Shown: positions 19,742 to 27,900, numbered from the stretch's first letter. The stretch is DNA of 64,000 bases from Mycolicibacterium cosmeticum (GCF_000613185.1 NZ_CCBB010000003.1:124001-188000), one strand, 5' to 3'. The notes: generated by a model not told the origin, from the sequence alone. Program-made: numbers and translations.

Positions 19742-21136
19742 TTAGTCTTGCCCGCTGCGTTCGCGGTCGACGCCGCGGTCGGCCGCGATGCCCGAGCGGC
19801 TGGTGGCGGGGCGGCCGTGGATGCTCAGATACGTCTGGGTGTAGCGCTCTGAGATGCGGGTACCGGCGAAGTCCGACGGGATGACGTCATTGGTCTTATG
19901 TCGCCAGTCGTCGAGTTTCAGGGCGAGCTCCCCGGCGAGCGCCTCGGCGGCGAGCACATCGTCACCGGAAGTGTTCTCGGTGAGCAGATTTCGGCTCTCG
20001 GCGGGATCGGCGGTGAGGTCGTAGAGTTCGCGCGCCGGCCGCGGTGTGGTGACCCGAGGCCCGACGGCCTGCCCGGGTGGGCTGTCGGCGATGTCCCACG
20101 GCAGATCCAGCAGCGGTCGCGGCGCGTAGTTCTCGATATAGCTGTACTCCTTCGTCCGGATCGCGCGGATCGGATCGAAGGAGTCGTGGAAGGTCTTGGT
20201 GGTGTAGACCTCGGTGCGGACCTCGTCCTGCGCCGCCCCGCGCAGATTGGCGGCATGCGAAAGGCCTTGCACCGCTTCGGGGATCGGCACCCCGAGTAGG
20301 TCGAGCAGGGTGGGGGTGAGGTCGACCCCGCTGAACAGGTCGTCATAGATCCGGGGGGCGATGTTCGCGTCCCGTGGCGGGCGCACGATCAGCGCGATGC
20401 CGGTGCCCGCGTCGTACAGCGTGGACTTGGCGCGCGGCAGCGCGGGCCCGTGGTCGGTGAGGAACACCACCCAGGTGGTGCGGTCCAGACCGGTCTCGGC
20501 GAGCGTGTCCAGCAGTTCGCCCACCGCGGCGTCGGCCACCGTGATGGACCCGTAGAAATCGGCGAGGTCCTGACGGATGTCGGGCGTGTCCGGCAGATAG
20601 CCCGGCACGGCCACCGCGTCGGGATCGGCCGGGTCGTAGCGTTCCGGCGGGTAGGGCCGGTGCGTCTCGAAGAAGCCGGTGGTGAGCAGGAACGGCGTGC
20701 CGGTCGGGTCGGCGGTCCGCCGGCGCAGCCAGTCCACCGCCCGCTCGACGACGTATTCGCAGTACGAGTTGGACACGTCGAACTCGTCGAAACCCAGCCG
20801 CGCGGGATACGACGTCTCGTGCTGCATCCCGAACAGGGCGGTGTGCCAACCGGATTCGGACAGCAGGGCAGGCAGGGTCTGCACGTCCGCGCGGTACTCC
20901 CAGCCGTGGTGGGCCAGGCCGAGCAGTCCGTTGCTCTGCGGATACCGGCCGGTGAACAGCGACCCGCGCGACGGCGAGCACAGCGGGGCGGTGGCATGCG
21001 CCCTGGTGAACAGGATGCCTTCGGCGGCCAATCGGTCCAGCCGCGGGCTGTCGACGTCGGTGTGCTGGTAGGCGCCGAGGTAGCGGCCCAGGTCGTGCCA
21101 GTGCACGAACAACACGTTGGCGCGGGGGCCGGTCAC
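19742..21136 (-). CDS. Sulfatase (formylglycine-dependent, arylsulfatase superfamily)
   Basis: Sulfate ester hydrolase, 464 residues. GTG 21136 (VTGPRANVLFVHWHDLGRYLG) is preferred over the longer open frame to 21301 because AAGGA lies 7 bases upstream and the remaining N-terminal residues look non-coding. The CSPSR signature (residues 53-57) carries the cysteine converted to formylglycine by a sulfatase-activating enzyme. A TDHG motif supplies metal ligands. There is no signal peptide, so the enzyme is probably cytosolic. It lies 63 bases upstream of stf0 in the same direction, the same neighbour as in M. tuberculosis (Rv0296c). The substrate is unknown; sulfated trehalose is a tempting guess only. 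Confidence 0.9.
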   Translation of the reverse strand: MTGPRANVLFVHWHDLGRYLGAYQHTDVDSPRLDRLAAEGILFTRAHATAPLCSPSRGSLFTGRYPQSNGLLGLAHHGWEYRADVQTLPALLSESGWHTALFGMQHETSYPARLGFDEFDVSNSYCEYVVERAVDWLRRRTADPTGTPFLLTTGFFETHRPYPPERYDPADPDAVAVPGYLPDTPDIRQDLADFYGSITVADAAVGELLDTLAETGLDRTTWVVFLTDHGPALPRAKSTLYDAGTGIALIVRPPRDANIAPRIYDDLFSGVDLTPTLLDLLGVPIPEAVQGLSHAANLRGAAQDEVRTEVYTTKTFHDSFDPIRAIRTKEYSYIENYAPRPLLDLPWDIADSPPGQAVGPRVTTPRPARELYDLTADPAESRNLLTENTSGDDVLAAEALAGELALKLDDWRHKTNDVIPSDFAGTRISERYTQTYLSIHGRPATSRSGIAADRGVDRERSGQD

Positions 21137-21209
21137 AGGAAGTCCTTCATCGGAGGTACAGGCAACATCGTGAACCGCGGTTCGGCAACCCTTTCGTTCA
21201 CCGAGATGA

Positions 21210-21935
21210 TCACTTCCAGGCGAACACCGGTTGTTCGAGATCGTCGACGCGGTCGGGTCTGCCCTCCAGGCCCAGCCAGCGCAGCTGTAACAGGACGGCA
21301 CCGGTCGGCGCGTGGATCAGGTCGTTGCCCAGCGGGATCTGCACCACCGGTCGCGGGCTTTCCGGGATGCTGATGTAGCGCGGTGAATCGTCGCGCAGCA
21401 GCTGGTGCAGGCCCACCCGGTAGGCGGCGACCACCTCGGCGGGTTGTGGCCGCAGTTCCAGCCGCCCGCCGCCCCACATCACCACGGGGGTGATGACGTA
21501 CCCGGAGCGGGTCGGATAGTCGTCGAGCAGCCCGAGCACCGACGAGCCGGGCAGCTCGACGCCGACTTCCTCATGGGTCTCGCGCAGCGCCGCGTCGACC
21601 GCTGTCTCGCCGGGGTCCAGGCGCCCGCCGGGCAGGGCCCATTGCGCCGCATGGGAATTGAGCCGTGCCGCGCGCCGGCACAGCAGGAAGGCCGCGCCGC
21701 CGGACACGTCGACCATGCGCCCGTCCAGACCGGCGTCGGGCATCGGCCGGCCCGCGATCCACTCGTCGACGGGGGCCGGATCCACCCGGTCCTCGCCGAG
21801 TTCGGAATCCACCAGCACGATCGCGACCGCGGCGTGCCGCTTGGTCGGGTCGGTGATATCCCGCCGGTCATGCCCGGCCAGGTTGGCCCTGATCCGCTCC
21901 CGCAGCTCCGCGTCGTAGCCGATCGTCGCCGTCAC
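21210..21935 (-). CDS. NUDIX hydrolase (CoA pyrophosphatase-like)
   Basis: 241-residue NUDIX protein. The complete 23-residue Nudix box spans residues 104-126, with G104, E110, R118-E119 and E122-E123. The context (ALPGG before the box, long flanking N- and C-terminal regions) resembles actinobacterial CoA-diphosphatase-like enzymes, but substrate assignment is inference. The GTG start overlaps the stop of the upstream GntR gene (GTGA), so the two are co-translated. The link with a CoA-transferase operon under the same regulator makes a CoA or acyl-CoA substrate plausible. Confidence 0.85.
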   Translation of the reverse strand: MTATIGYDAELRERIRANLAGHDRRDITDPTKRHAAVAIVLVDSELGEDRVDPAPVDEWIAGRPMPDAGLDGRMVDVSGGAAFLLCRRAARLNSHAAQWALPGGRLDPGETAVDAALRETHEEVGVELPGSSVLGLLDDYPTRSGYVITPVVMWGGGRLELRPQPAEVVAAYRVGLHQLLRDDSPRYISIPESPRPVVQIPLGNDLIHAPTGAVLLQLRWLGLEGRPDRVDDLEQPVFAWK

Positions 21936-22636
21936 GAGGTGCGGAGCAGCGCGACGTCGGACACCATCCGGATGTGTTCGGCCATCGCCCGGCCGGCACC
22001 GACGGGATCCTGCCGGCGCACGGCATCGGCGATCTTGCGATGCCCTTCCAGCGATGCGCGCGGGCGCTCGGACTGCGACAGCGACTCGATGCGTGTCTCG
22101 CGGACCAGTTCGGCGATCTCACCCATCAGCCGGGCCAGCAGCGGGGAGTGGGCGGCGGCGGTGATCGCGGCGTGGAAATGTTCGTCACCGGACACCCCGC
22201 GCTCACCGTCGGTGATCTCGGACTCCATGATCGCGAGCGCGTCGTCGATGGCGGCCATCTCTGCCTCGCTGCGGCGCGCCGCGGCCAGCTCGGCGAGTTT
22301 GACCTCCAGCGCCTCGCGCGCCTCGATGACCTCGGGGAGCCGGTCGGCGTGCTCACGCAGGGCGCGGACGGCCGCATCCTCGACCGGGCGACGGACCAGG
22401 ACGGCGCCGTCGCCGTGCCGCACCGACAGGATGCCCTGCACCTCCAGGGCGACCAGGGCCTGGCTCAGCGAGGCCCGGCTCACGCCGAGCTGAGCGGCCA
22501 GTTCCCGTTCCGGTGGCAACCGCTCGCCAGGCTGCATATCGCGGTCCGCCATGTGCTTGCACAGCTGTTCCACGATGACCTCGTAGAGCCTCGGTCGGGC
22601 TACCGGGCGAATTTGCTCAGCCACTGGGTCACTCAC
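21932..22636 (-). CDS. FadR-subfamily GntR transcriptional regulator
   Basis: DNA-binding regulator, 234 residues. GTG 22636 (SDPVAEQIRPVARPRLYEV) is chosen because GGAACGGAGT precedes it; the frame is open to 22969 but that part is antisense to the transporter. The winged helix lies at about residues 12-75, including LPPERELAAQLGVSRASLSQAL, and an FCD-type effector domain follows (about 85-225). It is divergent from the MatC-like carrier. Two related palindrome-like elements in front of the carrier and of the CoA-transferase operon are its likely operators. MatR of rhizobial malonate clusters is of this family. Confidence 0.9.
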   Translation of the reverse strand: MSDPVAEQIRPVARPRLYEVIVEQLCKHMADRDMQPGERLPPERELAAQLGVSRASLSQALVALEVQGILSVRHGDGAVLVRRPVEDAAVRALREHADRLPEVIEAREALEVKLAELAAARRSEAEMAAIDDALAIMESEITDGERGVSGDEHFHAAITAAAHSPLLARLMGEIAELVRETRIESLSQSERPRASLEGHRKIADAVRRQDPVGAGRAMAEHIRMVSDVALLRTS

Positions 22637-22697
22637 ACTCCGTTCCTTCGAGCCAAGGATAACTGCCGTGGCAGCATGATCTCGGGCACATCTGGGG

Positions 22698-22760
22698 TTG
22701 ACAGTGACCTGTTTCACTGTTTCACTGCCTAGTGACTTAGTGGCTAGGCCAATTAGCCAC
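22698..22760 (+). promoter_or_regulatory. Promoter and operator of the MatC-like gene
   Basis: A consensus -35 TTGACA at 22698-22703 is followed by an operator-like region. The inverted repeat GTGGCTA (22740-22746) / TAGCCAC (22754-22760) has a 7-base spacer. The segment 22729-22754, read on the minus strand, matches 24277-24302 at 20 of 26 positions. It sits between the divergent GntR and carrier genes, consistent with autoregulation and control of transport. Confidence 0.6.
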
Positions 22761-22778
22761 AGGGAGAGTGGAGTTCCG

Positions 22779-24152
22779 ATGCCTGTAGAAGTGATTCCGA
22801 TCCTGGCGTTGGTCGTCATGTTCGTCGCCGCCACGGTCCTGCCGGTCAACATGGGTGCGCTGGGCTTCGTGGCGGCGTTCTTCGTGGGGACGATGGCCGT
22901 GGGTATGGACGCCGACAAGATCATCGGCGGTTTTCCGAGCAGCCTGTTCCTCACCTTGGTGGGCATCACCTACCTGTTCGCGATAGCGCAGAACAACGGG
23001 ACGGTCGACCTCCTGGTGCGGGCGGCGGTACGACTCGTCCGCGGCCGGGTCGCGTTGATCCCGTGGGTGATGTTCGGCGTCACCGGCCTGCTGACGGCGA
23101 TCGGGGCGCTCGGTCCCGCGGCGGTGGCCATCGTGGCCCCGATCGCGCTGGGCTTCGCCGCGCGCTATCGGATCCGGCCGCTGTTGATGGGGATGATGGT
23201 GGTGCACGGCGCGCAGGCCGGCGGCTTCTCGCCGATCAGCATCTACGGCGTCACCGTCAACAACATCGCCGCCAACGCGGGGCTGCACAACAGCCCGCTG
23301 ACCCTGTTCCTGGGCAGCTTGTTCTTCAACGCCGCCATCGGCGTGCTGCTGTTCGTCTTCCTGGGCGGGCGCGAGCTGATCGGCCGCAGCGTGCACGACG
23401 ACGACGAGACGCGGCCCGAGGGGGATACCGGTGCGGTCGGCGGCGGCCGGACCCCGGCCACCGTGATGCGCGGCTTCGGCACCACGACCACCAAGGCCCG
23501 GTCCCAGGCCGTCACCGCGGAGAACGCCCCGCCGCTGGCGACGGCGGTCAAGGCGATCACCTTCGACCAGATCCTCACCCTGGTCGGCCTGGCCTCGCTG
23601 GCGGTGTTCGCGCTGATCCTCGACCTGGACGTCGGTTTCGTGTCCATGACCGTCGCCGTCGTCCTCGCGCTGGCCTCACCCAAGGCGCAGAAGGGCGCCA
23701 TCAACCAGATCAGCTGGTCGACGGTGCTGCTGATCGGTGGTGTGCTGACCTTCGTCGGCGTGCTGCAGGAGGCCGGCACGGTCGAATGGGTGGGCAACGG
23801 CGTCGCGGCGCTCGGCGCGCCGTTGCTGGTGGCCCTGCTGCTCTGCTACATCGGCGCCATCGTCTCGGCCTTCGCATCCTCGACGGCGATCCTCGGCGCC
23901 ACGATCCCGCTGGCGGTGCCGTTCCTGATGGCCGGCGAGGTCGGGGCGGTGGGCGTGATCGTCGCCCTGTCCATCGCGTCGACCATCGTCGACGTCAGCC
24001 CGTTCTCGACGAACGGCGCACTGGTGCTGGCGAACGCGCAGGGCATCGACCGGGACGCGTTCTACAAGCAGATCCTCAAGTACAGCGGGCTCGTCGTGGC
24101 GGTCGGGCCGTTCATCGCCTGGGCGGTGCTCGTCCTCCCCGGGTGGTTATGA
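22779..24152 (+). CDS. MatC-like dicarboxylate (malonate-type) carrier
   Basis: Integral membrane transporter of the ion transporter superfamily with a MatC-like N-terminus, 457 residues and about 10-12 hydrophobic segments. ATG 22779 (MPVEVIPILALVVMF) follows AGGGAGAG; the upstream open frame to 22698 contains the operator and is rejected. A hydrophilic cytosolic loop (about residues 205-260) splits the two halves. Rhizobial MatC imports malonate. The neighbouring CoA-transferase and carboxyltransferase fit uptake of malonate or another short dicarboxylate, but the substrate is inferred from family and context. A hairpin follows the stop, separating it from the next operon. Confidence 0.82.
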   Translation: MPVEVIPILALVVMFVAATVLPVNMGALGFVAAFFVGTMAVGMDADKIIGGFPSSLFLTLVGITYLFAIAQNNGTVDLLVRAAVRLVRGRVALIPWVMFGVTGLLTAIGALGPAAVAIVAPIALGFAARYRIRPLLMGMMVVHGAQAGGFSPISIYGVTVNNIAANAGLHNSPLTLFLGSLFFNAAIGVLLFVFLGGRELIGRSVHDDDETRPEGDTGAVGGGRTPATVMRGFGTTTTKARSQAVTAENAPPLATAVKAITFDQILTLVGLASLAVFALILDLDVGFVSMTVAVVLALASPKAQKGAINQISWSTVLLIGGVLTFVGVLQEAGTVEWVGNGVAALGAPLLVALLLCYIGAIVSAFASSTAILGATIPLAVPFLMAGEVGAVGVIVALSIASTIVDVSPFSTNGALVLANAQGIDRDAFYKQILKYSGLVVAVGPFIAWAVLVLPGWL

Positions 24153-24172
24153 CCGCATGACACCGGCCGGCG

Positions 24173-24202
24173 GCGGCGACCACACCAGCGTGGGGTCGCC
24201 GC
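24173..24202 (+). terminator. Hairpin after the MatC-like gene
   Basis: Inverted repeat GCGGCGACC (24173-24181) / GGTCGCCGC (24194-24202) with a 12-base loop, 20 bases past the carrier stop and 44 bases before the TTGACA of the next operon. No U-tract. Its position favours termination of the carrier transcript. Confidence 0.5.
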
Positions 24203-24245
24203 TTCCTGCTGCCCGGAAAATGGCGCTGAGCTGCACGGATGACTC

Positions 24246-24302
24246 TTGACAGCGGTGCGGACGCGATGCTGAAATGAATTGGCTAGGCCACTAGGTCACC
24301 AA
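24246..24302 (+). promoter_or_regulatory. Promoter and operator of the CoA-transferase operon
   Basis: TTGACA at 24246-24251, then a palindrome-like element at 24277-24302 (core TTGGCTAGGCCACTAGG) shared in inverted orientation with the element at 22729-22754. In both promoters the element begins about 25 bases downstream of the -35 hexamer, so a bound regulator would cover the start region. GGAG before the ATG at 24321 is the ribosome-binding site. Confidence 0.6.
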
Positions 24303-24320
24303 TCCATAGGAGTCGCGCTG

Positions 24321-25523
24321 ATGGCAAGCACACTGAATACGACGGGTCGCACCGGTCCGCTGAACGGGACCGTGGTGGTCGACCTCACCAGGGCGCTGGC
24401 GGGTCCGCACGCCGCGATGATGCTCGGCGATCTCGGTGCCGACGTCATCAAGGTCGAGAGCCCCAAAGGCGGCGACGACACGCGCGGCTGGGGCCCGCCG
24501 TTCGTCGAACCCGCCGGCGCCGAGCGCGAGTCGACCTACTTCCTGTGCGCCAACCGCAACAAGCGCTCCATCACCCTGGACCTGAAGACCGATGACGGCC
24601 GCCACGCGCTGGCGGAGATGGTCGCCAAGGCCGACGTGCTGATGGAGAACTTCCGCACCGGCGTCCTGGACCGGCTGGGCTTCTCACCCGAGCGCCTGGC
24701 CGAGCTCAACCCGCGCCTGGTGATCCTGTCGATCAGCGGGTTCGGTCACGACGGCCCGGAAGGCGGCCGAGCCGGCTACGACCAGATCGCCCAGGGCGAG
24801 GCCGGCCTGATGTCGTTCACCGGTTCGGGTCCCGACGACGTGCAGCGAGTGGGTGTCCCGATCGCGGATCTGCTGGCCGGCATGTACGGCGCGTTCGGGG
24901 TGCTGGCCGCGCTCCGGCAGCGCGACCGCACCGGGACGGGCACGGTGGTGCGCACCTCGCTGCTGGCCAGCGTCGTCGGTGTGCACGCGTTCCAGGGCAC
25001 CAAGTGGACGGTCGCCGGCGAGATCGGCGAGGCCCAGGGCAACCACCACCCGTCGATCTGCCCGTACGGCCTGTTCCCGACGGCCGACGGTGCGGTGCAG
25101 ATCTCGGTCGGCAGCGAAGGTCTGTGGCACCGGTTCTGCGCGGGGTTCGGCGTGGACCCCGACACCGAGGGCATGGCCACCAATCCGCAGCGGGTGGCCA
25201 ACCGGTCGGAGGTCATCGCCTTGGTCTCCAAGCTGTTCGCCGGGTACGACACCACCTCACTGCTGCGGTTGCTCGACGAAATCGGTGTTCCGGCAGGGAA
25301 AGTCCGCAATGTCCGGGAGGTTTACGAGTGGGAGCAGACCCGGTCGCAGGGACTCCTGGTCGACGTCGAGCACGCCACCCTGGGCCCGGTCACGCTGCCG
25401 GGGCCGCCGTTGCGTTTCTTCCGGCCGGACGGCACCGAGGTCACCGAGACCCGGCATCTGGCACCGCCGGTCCTCGGCGCGGACGAGGACCTGGTGCGCG
25501 CCTGGCTCAAGGAAGCGGTCTGA
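24321..25523 (+). CDS. Class III (CaiB/BaiF family) CoA-transferase
   Basis: 400-residue family III CoA-transferase that moves CoA between acyl groups without free acyl-phosphate. ATG 24321 is preferred over the in-frame start at 24279, which lies in the operator. Recognisable segments: VVVDLTRALAGPHAAMMLGDLGADVIKVE near the N-terminus (split here into known blocks), NRNKRSITLDLKTDDGR, GYDQIAQGEAGLMSFTG, and VGVPIADLLAGMYG, with the Asp at the catalytic position of the family. The stop overlaps the next ATG (TGATG). Context suggests it activates an imported dicarboxylate such as malonate to its CoA ester; the CoA donor is unknown. Confidence 0.88.
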   Translation: MASTLNTTGRTGPLNGTVVVDLTRALAGPHAAMMLGDLGADVIKVESPKGGDDTRGWGPPFVEPAGAERESTYFLCANRNKRSITLDLKTDDGRHALAEMVAKADVLMENFRTGVLDRLGFSPERLAELNPRLVILSISGFGHDGPEGGRAGYDQIAQGEAGLMSFTGSGPDDVQRVGVPIADLLAGMYGAFGVLAALRQRDRTGTGTVVRTSLLASVVGVHAFQGTKWTVAGEIGEAQGNHHPSICPYGLFPTADGAVQISVGSEGLWHRFCAGFGVDPDTEGMATNPQRVANRSEVIALVSKLFAGYDTTSLLRLLDEIGVPAGKVRNVREVYEWEQTRSQGLLVDVEHATLGPVTLPGPPLRFFRPDGTEVTETRHLAPPVLGADEDLVRAWLKEAV

Positions 25524-27043
25524 TGCGCCGGCTGTCCGCGCGTGAGGTGCTCGACATCGTCGCCGACGCCGACAGCTTCGAGTGCTGGGACGCGCCGATC
25601 CCCGAGTACGCCGTGGATGCCGGCTACGCCGAGGAACTCGCGGCGGCCAGGAGCAGGACGGGTCTCGACGAATCGGTCACCACGGGTGCGGTCACCATTC
25701 GCGGCCGCCGGGTCGTCGTCCTGGTGAGTGAGTTCGGGTTCCTGGCCGGCTCCATCGGCGTCGCGGCGGGGGAGCGGCTGGTCACCGCCATCCACCGCGC
25801 CACCGCCGAGGGGTTGCCGCTGCTGGCCCTGCCCACCTCCGGCGGTACCCGGATGCAGGAAGGCACGGTGGCCTTTCTGCAGATGGTCAGGATCACCGCC
25901 GCGATCACCGCGCACAAGGCGGCCCATCTGCCCTATCTGGTGTATCTGCGGCACCCCACCACCGGCGGTGTGTTCGCATCCTGGGGGTCACTGGGACATC
26001 TGACCGTCGCCGAGCCGGGCGCACTCGTCGGTTTCCTCGGACCGCGGGTCTACGAGGCGCTCTACGGCGACCGCTTCCCGGCCGGCGTGCAGACGTCGGA
26101 GAACCTGCAGGCGCACGGCCTGATCGATGCCATCCGCCCGCCCGAACAACTCGGCGAGATCGTCGACCGCGCCCTGCGCATCATGACCGACAGCCCGCGC
26201 AGTTGCCCGCACGCGGTGGACGGACCGGACTGGGAGGTCGACGACGTCCCCGCCTGGACCTCGGTGCTGGCCTCCCGCCGCCGCGATCGCCCGGGCGTGC
26301 GGGAACTGCTGTTCCACGCCGCCGCCGACGTGCTCCCGCTCAACGGCACCGGGCAGGGCGAAGCGGACCCCGGACTGATCCTGGCGCTGGTGCGCTTCGG
26401 TGACATGCCCTGCGTGCTGCTCGGGCAGGACCGCAGCGGTCAGACCCCGTTGACCCCGCTCGGTCCCGCGGCGCTGCGTGAAGCGCGACGCGGGATGCGC
26501 CTGGCCAACGACCTTCGGCTGCCGCTCGTCACCGTCATCGACACCGCCGGGGCCGCGCTGTCCAAGGACGCCGAGGAAGGCGGGTTGGCCGGGGAGATCG
26601 CTCGCTGCATCGCCGACATGGTCGATCTGGACACCCCGACGGTGTCCCTGCTGCTGGGCCAGGGCACCGGGGGCGGGGCGCTGGCACTGGTACCGGCCGA
26701 CCGGGTGCTCTCGGCTCAGCATGCGTGGCTGTCACCCCTGCCGCCCGAAGGTGCCAGCGCGATCGTGCACCGCGACGTGGAGCATGCCCCGCAGATGGCC
26801 GTGCGCCAGGGCATCCGCTCCCTGGATCTGTGCCGCGCCGGGATCGTCGACCTGATCATCCCCGAACTGCCCGATGCCGCCGACGAGCCGCGGCAGTTCT
26901 GCGAGCGCGTCGGCGCCGCGCTGCACCGCGCGCTGAGCGAACTGATCGCCCAGGACGCCGACATGCGGCGTATCGCGCGCGGCAAGCGCTTCAACCGGGT
27001 GGGACCCGTCCCGCCGGCCGGTGCGCCCCGGACCGGCCCGTGA
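25523..27043 (+). CDS. Fused AccD/AccA-like carboxyltransferase
   Basis: 506-residue protein with two crotonase-fold halves. The first (about 1-260) resembles bacterial AccD: GGTRMQEG near residue 107, LRHPTTGGVFASWGSLGHL, and AEPGALVGFLGPRVYE, but it lacks the Cys4 zinc finger of AccD. The second (about 270-480) resembles AccA: GQDRSGQTPLTPLG, LVTVIDTAGA, and GQGTGGGALAL near 380. No biotin carboxylase or biotin carrier gene is nearby, so a biotin-independent decarboxylase role, as for MdcD/E-type malonate decarboxylase subunits, is possible. The ATG overlaps the CoA-transferase stop and the stop overlaps the next GTG. Substrate unproven. Confidence 0.82.
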   Translation: MRRLSAREVLDIVADADSFECWDAPIPEYAVDAGYAEELAAARSRTGLDESVTTGAVTIRGRRVVVLVSEFGFLAGSIGVAAGERLVTAIHRATAEGLPLLALPTSGGTRMQEGTVAFLQMVRITAAITAHKAAHLPYLVYLRHPTTGGVFASWGSLGHLTVAEPGALVGFLGPRVYEALYGDRFPAGVQTSENLQAHGLIDAIRPPEQLGEIVDRALRIMTDSPRSCPHAVDGPDWEVDDVPAWTSVLASRRRDRPGVRELLFHAAADVLPLNGTGQGEADPGLILALVRFGDMPCVLLGQDRSGQTPLTPLGPAALREARRGMRLANDLRLPLVTVIDTAGAALSKDAEEGGLAGEIARCIADMVDLDTPTVSLLLGQGTGGGALALVPADRVLSAQHAWLSPLPPEGASAIVHRDVEHAPQMAVRQGIRSLDLCRAGIVDLIIPELPDAADEPRQFCERVGAALHRALSELIAQDADMRRIARGKRFNRVGPVPPAGAPRTGP

Positions 27044-27348
27044 CAATGCTGTCGTTCCTGGTGACGCTGGAGGCGCGGCATGGCCGGGAGGCCGACGTCG
27101 CGGCCGTTCTCCGGGAAGCCAACAAGCTGGTGGGTGCCGAACCGGGTGCCCATGTCTGGTTCGGATTCCATTACGGGGGAACGACGTTCGGGATCTTGGA
27201 TGCCTTCGAAACCGATTGCGAGCCGCACGCGCGGCTGCACAGCCGGGTCCGGACGGCGGTCGAGGCCCATGCCGAACTGTTCGCCACGCCGCCCGTCATC
27301 ACCATCGTGGACGGGCTGGACGCGCCGCTGCCGCGCGGTCCGGTCTAG
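27040..27348 (+). CDS. Small ABM-fold (antibiotic biosynthesis monooxygenase-like) protein
   Basis: About 102 residues from GTG 27040, overlapping the carboxyltransferase stop (GTGA), or 100 from ATG 27046. The pattern MLSFLVTLEARHGREADVAAVL and WFGFHYGGTTFGILDAF fits the dimeric alpha-beta barrel of ABM/YgiN-like proteins. No cofactor motif is expected in this family. Its place as last gene of the CoA-transferase operon suggests a role with that pathway, unknown. Its TAG and the TAG of the convergent gene share the four bases CTAG (27345-27348). Confidence 0.75.
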   Translation: MTMLSFLVTLEARHGREADVAAVLREANKLVGAEPGAHVWFGFHYGGTTFGILDAFETDCEPHARLHSRVRTAVEAHAELFATPPVITIVDGLDAPLPRGPV

Positions 27349-27827
27349 GGGTGGTACGGCACCCCGACGGCCCGGAACACCCACTCCGGCGGCACGTCAT
27401 AAGCCAGGTGCAGGGCGGGCAGCCGCGCCAGGACCTCGGCGGGCAGCGGCTCCTTGTAATGCAGCGACAACTGTCCGCTGCAGCGCGGGTCCACCCGGCC
27501 GACGTCGACCTCGATGTGCAGCCCGGATTCGGAGATGTCGGCGGCCACCATCCCGGATTGCGGTGCATCCCAACGCTGGTCGATCACCCGGCCGGCCAGC
27601 TTCGGTACCGAGGACAGGGTGCCCAGCACGCGCTGTGAGGTCAAGACCAGCGACCCGGTGTAGCTGCTGACGCTGCCAGCCGAGCGCAGCCCGGGGACCC
27701 GGCCGGCGAAGTGCCGGGTGACGGCCACGTATTCGGCCAGGTGGATGATGCCCTCGGCTTCCACCGCGGCACGCAGATCGTCGGGCAGCTTGCCGATGCC
27801 GAACAGCTTGCGCAGGAAGACGGCCAT
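27345..27827 (-). CDS. Conserved mycobacterial protein, Rv0307c-like
   Basis: 160 residues from ATG 27827 (MAVFLRKLFGIGKLPDDLRAAVE); the open frame continues nine codons upstream into a hairpin, so the shorter start is preferred. No signal peptide or membrane helix; beta-rich pattern with SYTGSLVLTSQRVLGTLSS in the middle, reminiscent of a PH-like domain (tentative). It resembles by length and neighbourhood the unknown M. tuberculosis protein Rv0307c. Function unknown. Confidence 0.75.
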   Translation of the reverse strand: MAVFLRKLFGIGKLPDDLRAAVEAEGIIHLAEYVAVTRHFAGRVPGLRSAGSVSSYTGSLVLTSQRVLGTLSSVPKLAGRVIDQRWDAPQSGMVAADISESGLHIEVDVGRVDPRCSGQLSLHYKEPLPAEVLARLPALHLAYDVPPEWVFRAVGVPYHP

Positions 27828-27846
27828 GGGCACACAGTACGACGAC

Positions 27847-27889
27847 TTGTGCACGTTCCGTAACGCTCGGCGTCACGGAACGTGCACAA
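27847..27889 (-). terminator. Long hairpin after the NCS1 permease gene
   Basis: Perfect 15-bp arms TTGTGCACGTTCCGT (27847-27861) and ACGGAACGTGCACAA (27875-27889). After one mismatch the stem continues as ACGC/GCGT around a 3-base loop, giving about 19 paired bases. It starts 12 bases past the permease stop (reading leftward) and lies just upstream of the Rv0307c-like gene. Terminator is the simplest reading; no U-tract. Confidence 0.65.
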
Positions 27890-27900
27890 ATCACCCGCGA

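Noticed and set aside
25523..27043. Annotating the fused carboxyltransferase as part of an acetyl-CoA carboxylase
   Set aside because: No biotin carboxylase or carrier protein nearby and no zinc finger; mycobacterial ACCases use PccB-type subunits.
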